Made by a program: the position numbers and the translations under genes. Below, one piece after another: positions 15,903 through 25,060 of a stretch of DNA of 64,000 nucleotides (positions are counted from its first letter, which is position 1; each line of letters begins with the position of its first letter). The stretch is from JACVRW01 sp963746825 (GTDB taxonomy: Bacteria; Actinomycetota; Thermoleophilia; Solirubrobacterales; Thermoleophilaceae). The notes beneath the pieces were generated by a model, which made no database searches, had not been told where the DNA came from, and worked only from the letters and a program-made list of their open reading frames with translations. Location: NCBI GenBank assembly GCA_963746825.1, contig CAVVCU010000005.1:310001-374000 (forward strand), written 5' to 3'.

Positions 15903-17588
15903 ATGGGGAAGTTCGGTAGACGTGCTTTCGTGCTGCTCGTCGCCGCCCTGTCGATGCTCGTGATCGCTGCCTGCGGCGGCGACGACGAGAGCGACTCGGG
16001 CGACGAGGGCGGCGGAGGAGCGGCCAAGAGCGGCGGCTCGATCACCATCTCGCAGACTTCGCAGCCGGACCATCTGGATCCGGCGCTCACCTACACGGTG
16101 AACGGGATCGAGCCGCTCTGGCTGGTGTATACGCCGCTGATCACCTACCCGCACGAGGAGGGCCCGGGCGGCGCGGAGCTGATTCCCGGTCTGGCCAAGG
16201 AGCTGCCGACCATCTCCGAGGACGGCCAGACCTACGAGCTCACGCTGCGCGACGGCCTGAAGTACTCGGACGGCTCGCCGGCCAAGGCCTCTGACTTCGA
16301 GCACGCCATCAAGCGCGTGCTGAACCTGGAGTCCGGCGGCTCGGCGTTCTTCCTCGGCATCGAGGGCGCCCAGGATTACATCGACGCCGGCAAGTGCAAC
16401 GGCGACATCTCGGGCATCGAGACCGACGACAAGACCGGGAAGATCACGATCAACCTGTCCGAGCCCGACGGCTCGTTCTCGCACGTGCTGGGCATGTGGT
16501 TCGCCGCGCTGGTGCCGAGCGATACCCCGTGCAAGGAGCTGACCAAGGATCCGCCTCCGGGCATCGGTGCCTACAAGGTCACCGAGTCGGTGCCCAACCG
16601 GCAGTTCGTTCTCGAGAAGAACGAGAACTTCCCCGATCTCGGCCCGGACATCCCGCCGGCCAAGATCGACAAGATCACGACCAAGATCGTCAAGTCGGCC
16701 CAGCGCCAGGCGCAGGACGTGATCTCGGGCCAGCTCGACTACATGCAGGACCCGCCGCCGGCCGACATCAAGCCGGAGGTCAAGGCCAAGTACTCGGACC
16801 GCTACAAGGAGCCCATCGCGGCCTCGACGTACTACTTCTTCATGAACACCCAGCTCGCGCCCTTCGACGATCCGAAGGTGCGTGAGGCGGTCAACTGGGG
16901 CGTCGACAAGCCCGCGCTGGCGCGTATCTTCGCCGGCGAGCTGGCTCCGGGCTGCTCGTTCCTGCCGCCCGGCCTGCCGGGCTACGACGAGGCGCTCGAC
17001 GTCGAGGACTGCCCGTGGGGCAACCCCAACGACCCGCCGGACCTCGAGAAGGCGCGTGCGCTGATCAAGGAGGCCGGTGTCGAGGGCGAGGAGGTGACCG
17101 TCTACGGCAACAACGACGATCCCACCGACAAGGTGACCGAGGCGTACGCCGACATGCTCAACAAGATCGGGCTGAACGCGACGCCGAAGATCCTCGACGG
17201 CGGTGTGTACTTCCAGACCATCGGAAGCGCCAAGACCAAGGCCCAGACGGGCTTCCTGAACTGGTTCCAGGACTTCCCCCACCCGAAGAACTTCTTCTTC
17301 CTGGTGGACGGCAAGTCGATCCAGCCCACGAACAGCCAGAACCCCGGGAACGTCGACGACCCGGAGATCACCAAGGGCATCGCCGATCTCAACCTCGAGC
17401 CGGAGATCACCGACGAGGTGGCCGGCCAGTGGGAGGAGCTGAACACCAAGCTCGTCGAGAGCGGCTACATCGTGCCCTACGGCCACCGGAAGCTCTCCAC
17501 GTTCTTCTCGGAGCGCATGGACTTCGAGAACTGCTCGGAGTTCCACCCGGTGTACTTCAACGACTACTCGAGCTGGTGCCTCAAGTAG
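15903..17588 (+). CDS. peptide-type ABC transporter substrate-binding lipoprotein
   Basis: A 561-residue extracytoplasmic binding protein of the SBP_bac_5 family (DppA/OppA type). A signal peptide ends in the lipobox LVIAAC with Cys24, followed by an acidic Gly-rich linker (about 25-45). The mature part contains GGSITISQTSQPDHLDPAL and the family-typical RDGLKYSDGSPAKASDFEHA. GGAGGG lies just before the ATG. It is the first gene of a five-gene importer operon and is followed by a very strong stem-loop that may keep its mRNA in excess over the permease genes. The ligand (oligopeptide, nickel or other) cannot be told from sequence. Confidence 0.93.
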   Translation: MGKFGRRAFVLLVAALSMLVIAACGGDDESDSGDEGGGGAAKSGGSITISQTSQPDHLDPALTYTVNGIEPLWLVYTPLITYPHEEGPGGAELIPGLAKELPTISEDGQTYELTLRDGLKYSDGSPAKASDFEHAIKRVLNLESGGSAFFLGIEGAQDYIDAGKCNGDISGIETDDKTGKITINLSEPDGSFSHVLGMWFAALVPSDTPCKELTKDPPPGIGAYKVTESVPNRQFVLEKNENFPDLGPDIPPAKIDKITTKIVKSAQRQAQDVISGQLDYMQDPPPADIKPEVKAKYSDRYKEPIAASTYYFFMNTQLAPFDDPKVREAVNWGVDKPALARIFAGELAPGCSFLPPGLPGYDEALDVEDCPWGNPNDPPDLEKARALIKEAGVEGEEVTVYGNNDDPTDKVTEAYADMLNKIGLNATPKILDGGVYFQTIGSAKTKAQTGFLNWFQDFPHPKNFFFLVDGKSIQPTNSQNPGNVDDPEITKGIADLNLEPEITDEVAGQWEELNTKLVESGYIVPYGHRKLSTFFSERMDFENCSEFHPVYFNDYSSWCLK

Positions 17589-17618
17589 CCACCGAAGTGC
17601 CGTAATCGATCGAACCTC

Positions 17619-17646
17619 GGGGGAGGGCGCTCCGGCGCCCTCCCCC
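17619..17646 (+). terminator. intercistronic stem-loop with UCCG tetraloop
   Basis: A perfect 12-bp stem (17619-17630 with 17635-17646) closed by c(UCCG)g, one of the extra-stable UNCG loops. No T-run follows. It probably stabilises the binding-protein mRNA or causes partial termination before the permease genes. Confidence 0.75.
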
Positions 17647-17688
17647 TGAGGTATGTTGTCCCTTGAGGGAGGGATCAGAAGCGATCTG

Positions 17689-18729
17689 ATGGCCACCGAG
17701 CCTGCACTGGAAGGGACACTTCAAGGCCCTGCCGCCTGGGAGGAGGAGGCCGAACGCGAACACGTCCATGGCGTGGGCCCCTGGCGTCTGGGCTTTCGAC
17801 GCCTGAAGCGCAACCGGGTGGCCATCGCCTTCGGAGTGCTGTTCATCCTGCTGGTGCTGGCCTGTGTGGCCGCGCCGCTGTGGGCCAAGCACGTGGCCAA
17901 GACCACGCCGACCGAGAACCACCTCAGCGACACCATCATGGTCGACGGCAAGAAGACGAACGTGGTGGGCCTCGACGGGGTGCCGATCGGCCCCACCTAC
18001 CAGGGCGAGTTCTTCCTCGGAGCGGACAGCAACGGCCGCGACATCATGGTGCGGCTGCTCTACGGCGGGCGCAACTCGCTGATGATCGGCATAGCCGCGG
18101 CGCTGATGACCACGATCCTCTCGATCATCCTGGGCGTGATCGCGGGCTACTTCCGGGGCCCGTCCGACGTGGTGATCCGGTCGCTGCTCGACATCATGTG
18201 GTCGTTCCCGGTGGTGATCCTGGGGGTGGCGCTGGGCGTGGCGTTTGCGCTGGGCGGCCTTCAGCTGGGCCCGATAAACATCTCCGGTGACTCCCTGCTG
18301 ATACCGACCTTCATCATCGGCCTGGTCTACGTGCCCTACATGGCCAGACCGATCCGTGGACAGGTGCTGTCGCTGCGCGAGAAGGAGTTCGTGGAGGCGG
18401 CTCGCGCCCAGGGGGCCGGCCCGCTGCGGATCATGTTCACCGAGGTCGTGCCCAACCTGGTCTCGACCCTGCTGGTGTTCTTCACGCTGCTGATCGCCAA
18501 TGCGGTGCTGCTGGAGGCCGCGCTCTCCTTCCTCGGCGCGGGCGTCCGGCCGCCCAACCCGTCCTGGGGCACCATGATCGACGAGGGCGTCGAGCGCATC
18601 GCCACCGCGCCGCACCTCACCGTGGTGCCGGGCCTGATGCTGGTGCTGACCGTGCTGGCGCTGAACGTGTTCGGCGACGGCGTGCGCGACGCGCTCGACC
18701 CGCGGGCCAAGGTCCGGCTGGAGCGCTAA
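17689..18729 (+). CDS. ABC transporter permease (DppC/OppC-like)
   Basis: A 346-residue inner-membrane permease with a cytoplasmic N-terminus carrying the OppC_N segment (GFRRLKRNRVAIAFGVLFILL) and about six membrane helices. The C-terminal BPD_transp_1 domain carries the EAA loop (EKEFVEAARAQGAGPLRIM). A ~45-residue periplasmic insert after the first helix contains the typical LGADSNGRDIMVRLLYGGRNS. ATG 17689 is preferred to ATG 17653, which begins seven bases after a strong hairpin. It pairs with the permease encoded immediately downstream. Here the C-type permease gene precedes the B-type, the reverse of the common dppBC order. Confidence 0.9.
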   Translation: MATEPALEGTLQGPAAWEEEAEREHVHGVGPWRLGFRRLKRNRVAIAFGVLFILLVLACVAAPLWAKHVAKTTPTENHLSDTIMVDGKKTNVVGLDGVPIGPTYQGEFFLGADSNGRDIMVRLLYGGRNSLMIGIAAALMTTILSIILGVIAGYFRGPSDVVIRSLLDIMWSFPVVILGVALGVAFALGGLQLGPINISGDSLLIPTFIIGLVYVPYMARPIRGQVLSLREKEFVEAARAQGAGPLRIMFTEVVPNLVSTLLVFFTLLIANAVLLEAALSFLGAGVRPPNPSWGTMIDEGVERIATAPHLTVVPGLMLVLTVLALNVFGDGVRDALDPRAKVRLER

Positions 18730-18735
18730 GCCGCC

Positions 18736-19683
18736 GTGGCCCGCTTCATCGTCCGCCGGCTGCTGCAGATGGTGCTGGTGATGTTCGCGGTGTCGGTGCT
18801 CACGTTCGCGATCTTCAACGTGATCCCCAACAGCGACCCCGCGGTGCGGATGGCGGGGCGCCAGGCCAGCGAGTCCACGATCGCGGCCATCCGCGAGGAG
18901 TGGGGCTTCAACGACAACATCTTCGTGCAGTACGCCACCACCATGAAGAAGGTCTTCACCGGGGACCTGGTCTCGCAGTTCACTCAGCTGCCCGTGGGCG
19001 AGGAGATCATCAAGGGGCTGCCGCGCACGCTGTCCCTGGCCGTCGGCGCGGCGCTCTTGTGGATGTTCGTGGCCATCTGCTTCGGCCTCTACAGCGCCGT
19101 GAAGGCGGGAAAGTTCGCCGACCGCTTCCTCACCATCATCGCGCTGATCGGCATCTCCATGCCCGTCTTCTGGCTCGGCGCCCTGGCCAACCACTACCTG
19201 GGCTTCAAGCTCGGATGGTTTCCCAACGGCGGCTACGTTGAGTTCACCGAGGACCCGATCGACTGGGCATATCACCTGATCCTGCCCTGGTCGGTCCTTG
19301 CCATCCTGTTCATCGGCTTCTATTCGCGCGTGCTGCGCTCCAACGTGCTGGACACGGTCAACGAGGACTACGTGCGCACGGCGCGGGCCAAGGGCCTGGG
19401 TGAGCGCCAGATCATGATCCGGCACGTGCTGCGCAACTCGATGATCCCCATCATCACGCTCTGGGGCCTCGACTTCGGCGCCGTGGTGGGGGGTGGCGCG
19501 ATTCTCACCGAGACCGTGTTCGACCTGCAGGGGGTGGGGCAGTACGCGGCGGAGGCGATCGGCCAGCTCGACGTGCCGCCGGTGCTGGCCACCACCATGT
19601 TCGCGGCCTTCTTCATCGTGCTGCTCAACGCGATCGTCGACATCCTGTACGCCTACCTAGACCCCCGGATTCGGCTGCAGTGA
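18736..19683 (+). CDS. ABC transporter permease (DppB/OppB-like)
   Basis: A 315-residue permease starting at GTG. It begins MARFIVRRLLQMVLVMFAVS, as is typical for DppB, with six predicted helices and the EAA motif in YVRTARAKGLGERQIMIRHVLRNS. It ends AYLDPRIRLQ, the common C-terminus of this family. Six bases separate it from the dppC-type gene, and it overlaps the first ATPase gene by GTGA. The permeases form the heterodimeric channel of the importer. Confidence 0.93.
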   Translation: MARFIVRRLLQMVLVMFAVSVLTFAIFNVIPNSDPAVRMAGRQASESTIAAIREEWGFNDNIFVQYATTMKKVFTGDLVSQFTQLPVGEEIIKGLPRTLSLAVGAALLWMFVAICFGLYSAVKAGKFADRFLTIIALIGISMPVFWLGALANHYLGFKLGWFPNGGYVEFTEDPIDWAYHLILPWSVLAILFIGFYSRVLRSNVLDTVNEDYVRTARAKGLGERQIMIRHVLRNSMIPIITLWGLDFGAVVGGGAILTETVFDLQGVGQYAAEAIGQLDVPPVLATTMFAAFFIVLLNAIVDILYAYLDPRIRLQ

Positions 19684-20734
19684 GCAGTGCCGAGCCGCTC
19701 CTGGCGGTCGATGACCTGCGCGTGAAGTTCGCCACCGAGGAGGGCTCGGTGGTGGCGGTCGACGGGGTCAGCTTCGACCTGAAAGCGGGCGAGGTGCTCG
19801 CGGTGGTCGGGGAATCGGGCTCGGGCAAGTCGGTGACCGCCATGACTCTGCTGGGCCTCACGCGCTCACCCAATGCGGACTTCGAGGGCACGGCCACCTA
19901 CAAGGGGACCGAGCTGATCAACGCTTCGGAGGACGAGCTGCGCAAGGTCCGCGGGGCGGAGATCGCGATGATCTTCCAAGACCCGATGACCTCGCTCAAC
20001 CCGGTGGTCAAGATCCGCAGCCAGATCGCCGAGCAGATCCAGGAGCACGAGGGGATCCCGGATCAGGAGGCCACCGAGCGTTGCGTCGAGCTGCTGGAAC
20101 GGGTGGGGATTCCCCGGGCGCGCGAGCGTGTGGACAACTATCCCTTCGAGTTCTCCGGAGGCATGCGCCAGCGGGTGATGATCGCGCTGGCGCTGTCCTG
20201 CAACCCGTCGGTCCTGATCGCGGACGAGCCCACCACCGCGCTCGACGTGACGATCCAGGCCCAGATCCTGCAGACGATGCGCGAGCTGCGCGACGAGACG
20301 GGGGCCGCCGTGATCCTCGTGACCCACGACCTCGGGGTGGTGGCCGACATCGCCGACCGCATCGCGGTGATGTACTCCGGGCGGATCGTGGAGGAGGGCA
20401 CGCTCGACCAGATCTTCTACGACCCCCAGCATCCCTACACATGGGGCCTCCTGGGCTCGATCACGCGCGTCGACCGTCCCCGGCCCGAGCGCCTGCCGGC
20501 GATCAAGGGCCTCCCGCCCTCGCTGGCCAACCGGCCCAAGGGCTGCCACTTCCGGCCGCGCTGCCCGCACGAGTTCGCTCAGTGCGCCGAGGTGCCGCCG
20601 CTCGAGGCGCGCATCGACGGGCAGGCCGGCCACCGCGACCGCTGCTGGCTGTCGGTCGAGGAGAAGCGCCAGCGACGCGAGGTGCGTCCCGGCGAGATCG
20701 GGCTCGCCGACAAGGCCGAGGAGGCGCCGGCGGC

Positions 20735-20738
<4 letters not shown>
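19680..20738 (+). CDS. ABC transporter ATP-binding protein (DppD/OppD-like)
   Basis: A 352-residue ATPase with Walker A GESGSGKS, Q-loop MIFQDPMTSLNP, signature FSGGMRQRVMIA, Walker B VLIADEPTTALDV and switch His in VTHDLGVV. The C-terminal oligopeptide/dipeptide extension includes KGCHFRPRCPHEFAQC with clustered cysteines, which in this family can bind an Fe-S cluster. It overlaps both neighbours by four bases. Confidence 0.94.
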
Positions 20739-21892
<1,154 letters not shown>

Positions 21893-22205
21893 GCCGGGAA
21901 TTCTCCGAACCAACTTCGGGATTGCGCCGGATCCTGCTGTGCTGTGCGCATCCTCGCGACCTTTTGCATAGAAACCTACGCAAAATTGCGCAGGCAAGTT
22001 GCACTAAGCGAAGCCTTCTGGAAAGGTCGCGCGGGTCCCGCCCCAGATTTCGCGCACCAGGTCCTCTTTCGCCTGCACGGATGCACGAGAAAGGCTTCTT
22101 ATGGTCCACCGCAAGTAATCGAACCCCTAGTGGCAGCGGGGTCGTGCGAAGGCGCGGCCCCGCCGGCCACGATCGCCGGTTCGCGGCGAACTGTGCCCGT
22201 TCAGC
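21893..22205 (+). other. intergenic stretch without a recognisable gene
   Basis: 313 bases with visibly lower GC than the flanks. A weak hairpin follows the ABC operon (CCGAA-CCAAC-TTCGG, about 21907). An 8-bp inverted repeat pairs GAAGCCTT (22010-22017) with AAGGCTTC (22091-22098). I see no intact gene or RNA. The end carries the promoter of the MFS gene. Confidence 0.5.
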
Positions 22206-22211
22206 TAGGGT
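22206..22211 (+). promoter_or_regulatory. -10 element (leaderless-type) of the MFS gene
   Basis: TAGGGT nine bases before the ATG and no Shine-Dalgarno. This is one of several TAnnnT boxes found 6-10 bases before starts in this window. Confidence 0.45.
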
Positions 22212-22220
22212 CGCGGCCGA

Positions 22221-23441
22221 ATGAGGCCGGTCATCGAGCTGCTGCGCACGGAAGCGCGCGCGCGCTGGTTCTTCCTCGCGCTGACGCAGTCTGCGGTCGG
22301 TACGGGCGCCGGGTACGTCGCTCTGCTTCTGATTGCTTATGAGCGATACGAGTCCCCTTGGGCGATCGCGTTGGTTCTCTTGGCGGATTTCCTGCCGGCC
22401 ATGTTGTTCGGACCGGTGTTCGGCGCCGCTGCGGATCGATGGTCGCGTCGCGGCTGCATGGTCGTGGCGGATGTAGTGCGGGCCGTCGCTTTTGTGGGCA
22501 TCGCGGTCGTCGACAGCTACGCGGCCACCCTGTGCCTTGCCCTGCTTGCTGGAGCGGGCACCGGGCTGTTCACACCAGCGGCCCTCGCCGCGCTGCCCTC
22601 GGTCACCAGGCCGGAGCGAGCCCCAGCGGCGACGGCCCTGTACGGGATCACGACTGATATCGGGTTCACCGTCGGTCCTGCGGTAGCGGCTCTCGCCCTC
22701 CTCGTGGCTGGTCCAGGGCAGGTGACGCTCTTCAATGGCGTCACCTTCGCGATCTCCGCTTGCGTCCTGCTGAAGCTTTCGTTTGGCGCGGTGTCGGGCG
22801 GTGTCGATGCCGGGGCCGGCGGCTTGCGGCTTCTCCGCGAGGCCGGGAAGGGACTCAGAGTCCTTGCTGCGGTGCCCGGGGCGCGGGCGGTTATCGCTGG
22901 GTCTTCAGCAGCATTGTTCTTCGGTGGACTCTTCAACGTTGCGGAGCTTCCTTTCGTCACAACGGAGATCGAAGCAGCTGGAACCGGCTTCTCGGTGCTC
23001 GTTATGTCCTTCGGCGTCGGCTTCATCATTGGCTCGGTTTCGGGATCGAAGGGAGGCAGTGGGCAACTGCTGCGACGGCGCTTCGTCCTTGGCCTGGTGC
23101 TCGATGGGCTGGGGATTCTGGCGTGCGCGGCCGCGCCGGTCATGCTTGTGGCGGTGCCCGCGTTCGCTCTGGCCGGATTGGGCAACGGCATGTACCTGGT
23201 GCATGAGCGAGTCTTCCTCCAGCAAACGGTTCCGGAGAGCTTCCTCGCTCGCGCCTACGGAACCAAGGATGCGCTGGCCTCGTGGGGACTCGGCCTTGCC
23301 TTTCTTGCCGCCGGCGGGCTTCTCGCTTCAACAGATCCGCGGACCGTGCTGTGGCTTGCGGGATCGGGGCTGTGCTCGTCGCCGGGCCGACATGGATCGC
23401 CTTACGGCGCGCAGGCAAGAAGACGGAAAATCAGCCCGTAG
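22221..23441 (+). CDS. MFS transporter with frameshifted C-terminus
   Basis: A membrane protein of 406 residues as read, with about 11-12 helices and the MFS loop GAAADRWSRRGCMVVADVV between helices 2 and 3. It resembles MFS_3/enterobactin-exporter-type efflux proteins. The last 28 residues (GSGLCSSPGRHGSPYG...) are out of character. The +1 frame instead gives the expected last helix GIGAVLVAGPTWIALRRAG and ends at 23506. Adding one G in the GGG run at 23360-23362 restores that frame. The corrected gene would overlap the convergent HD-GYP gene by 25 bases. Base composition is lower in GC than most neighbours, suggesting transfer. Substrate unknown. Confidence 0.85.
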   Translation: MRPVIELLRTEARARWFFLALTQSAVGTGAGYVALLLIAYERYESPWAIALVLLADFLPAMLFGPVFGAAADRWSRRGCMVVADVVRAVAFVGIAVVDSYAATLCLALLAGAGTGLFTPAALAALPSVTRPERAPAATALYGITTDIGFTVGPAVAALALLVAGPGQVTLFNGVTFAISACVLLKLSFGAVSGGVDAGAGGLRLLREAGKGLRVLAAVPGARAVIAGSSAALFFGGLFNVAELPFVTTEIEAAGTGFSVLVMSFGVGFIIGSVSGSKGGSGQLLRRRFVLGLVLDGLGILACAAAPVMLVAVPAFALAGLGNGMYLVHERVFLQQTVPESFLARAYGTKDALASWGLGLAFLAAGGLLASTDPRTVLWLAGSGLCSSPGRHGSPYGAQARRRKISP

Positions 23442-23481
23442 ATCCTGACCGGGCGAAACGCTTCGATAGAGAGAGAGGCCG

Positions 23482-24912
23482 CTACGTCGAAGCGCCTACA
23501 CGGTGAGGCACTTGTGTAGCAAGAATCGCGCGAACCTCGTCGATCGCCGGGGATGACTCGCGTGCGTGGATGACGACAGGAATCAGAGCCTCGACTACAT
23601 TCGGATCGAACTGCTTACCCGCGTTTGCTTTGAGCTCGGCCAGTGCTGCGTCGCACGCGAGCGCGGGCCGATAGGAACGGTCGGTGGTCATTGCGTTGTA
23701 GGCATCGCAGGCAAAGACGATGCGCGACTCGAGAGGAATGTCGGGGCCCGCGAGGCCGTCTGGATATCCACTCCCGTCCCAGCGCTCATGGCACGAGCGG
23801 ACTATCTCCCCAACCCGGCCCAGGAGGCCGCCGACCCGATCGAGCATGTACTGACCCTCGATGGTGTGCGTCTTCATCACCTCGAACTCGGACACCGTCA
23901 ACGCCGACGGCTTGTTGAGGATCCGCTTGGGAATCGTGATCTTCCCGATGTCGTGAAGGAGGGCCGCAAACTCCAGCTCCTGTCGGCGCTCCGCTTCGAT
24001 ACCCATCTCGTCCGCCACCGCGTGCACCAAGTCGACGACGGAGCGTGAGTGCTCGGCGGTGTACTGATCGTCGAACTCGACGACATCGGACAAGAGCATG
24101 ACGGTCCCGCGGTAGGCGCGGTGCAACTCCAGGGCGGCTGCGTAACGCTCCTGGCGATCCTCGGAAAACACTTGGAGCAGCCAGACGAGAGGAGCGATAG
24201 CCAGGAGGCTGAGCGGCTGCTCTACGGCAGTAATGGCGATCATGAACGCCGGCGGAGTCAGAATCGCGTCGACGCGGGCCGTGCCCACAAAGAAGATGAC
24301 GCGGTCCTTGAGGGGAACGTCGTCGACAAAGATGTCTCGCACGAGCGACCATGCAAGATCTCCACCAAGCTGGGCGGCGAGCGCAAGCCCGTAGACGCCG
24401 GCGTCCGTGATGGTCGGTGTGCCGGGGGCGAATGCGGCCAGTACCAGAACGGGTGGAATCAACGACCAGCAGTCGCCCACGGACGTGATGCACCTGTCCC
24501 AGTGCCAGGAGCCCCTCAACAGGTCCGGCAGAACGGCAAGCGCCGAGGCGCCGGCAACTATGACCGGAATGAGATTCAGGGGGGCCAGCGCGAGCAGCGG
24601 GATATAGAGAAGCTGCTCCGGCACGACGTAGCTGTCGCCGAACTCGAAACGGACCTGCGACACGAGCGCGTAGCCAACGATCAGACCGGCGACGAGCAGA
24701 CTGTCCGGATCACGATCCGACGGCAGCAGGGAAGCGATCGCGATCGCGGCAGTTAGATACAGCGCAGCCGACACACCCCGAACGACCGCTTCAGTGTGCG
24801 GCATGCGTCGGCGTCGTCGGACGCGTAGCTCCCCTACCAACTGCTCGGCCCGGTCCACAGTTTCATCGTCAGCCCAGATGTGCATCCGTGAAAGTAGGCG
24901 CAAGTAATGCAT
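23482..24912 (-). CDS. membrane-anchored HD-GYP domain protein (c-di-GMP phosphodiesterase)
   Basis: 476 residues. The N-terminal ~250 residues contain six to eight hydrophobic helices (e.g. LLYIPLLALAPLNLIPVIVA) and act as a membrane sensor. The HD-GYP domain (about 275-460) has HSRSVVDLVHAVADEMG, the HD pair in LLHDIGK, and HERWDGSGYPDGL, which includes the GYP motif. It is predicted to hydrolyse c-di-GMP, opposing the PAS-GGDEF enzyme at 4.2 kb. The start could be Met10 (24885), which lies six bases after a weak sigma-28-like element. Composition resembles the adjacent MFS gene. Confidence 0.9.
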   Translation of the reverse strand: MHYLRLLSRMHIWADDETVDRAEQLVGELRVRRRRRMPHTEAVVRGVSAALYLTAAIAIASLLPSDRDPDSLLVAGLIVGYALVSQVRFEFGDSYVVPEQLLYIPLLALAPLNLIPVIVAGASALAVLPDLLRGSWHWDRCITSVGDCWSLIPPVLVLAAFAPGTPTITDAGVYGLALAAQLGGDLAWSLVRDIFVDDVPLKDRVIFFVGTARVDAILTPPAFMIAITAVEQPLSLLAIAPLVWLLQVFSEDRQERYAAALELHRAYRGTVMLLSDVVEFDDQYTAEHSRSVVDLVHAVADEMGIEAERRQELEFAALLHDIGKITIPKRILNKPSALTVSEFEVMKTHTIEGQYMLDRVGGLLGRVGEIVRSCHERWDGSGYPDGLAGPDIPLESRIVFACDAYNAMTTDRSYRPALACDAALAELKANAGKQFDPNVVEALIPVVIHARESSPAIDEVRAILATQVPHRVGAST

Positions 24913-24918
24913 ACCTTA
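24892..24918 (-). promoter_or_regulatory. weak sigma-28-like element before the HD-GYP gene
   Basis: On the minus strand TAAG (24918-24915), exactly 15 bases, then GCCTACTT (24899-24892), which matches only the GCC-A part of GCCGATAA. It lies six bases before the internal ATG at 24885. The geometry is suggestive and the -10 is poor. Confidence 0.25.
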
Positions 24919-25045
24919 GAACCGATTAACCTCCACGCCAAGCGCAGCCTTTGAGCGCAAATGGCGGAAGCTGAGTAATCCAGCGGCCAATTCGATCGGT
25001 CATGACGAGATCCGAGCCGATCTTACGCCTTGGGCGCACGGCTCC

Positions 25046-25051
25046 TAGACT
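25046..25051 (+). promoter_or_regulatory. -10 element (leaderless-type) of alaS
   Basis: TAGACT nine bases before the alaS ATG, with no Shine-Dalgarno in the nine bases between. Transcription would start at or next to the ATG. Confidence 0.45.
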
Positions 25052-25060
25052 CCACCCGTC

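Noticed and set aside
17581..19425. Long minus-strand open frame (614 codons) opposite the ABC permease genes
   Set aside because: It mirrors real coding sequence in high-GC DNA, has His/Asp/Arg-rich nonsense composition and no family features; many similar antisense frames occur throughout.
22102..22130. Minus-strand sequence resembling a tRNA 3' end (GGTTCGATTAC...ACCA)
   Set aside because: The T-stem does not pair, and no matching acceptor 5' strand or anticodon arm is found; at most a chance match or old remnant.
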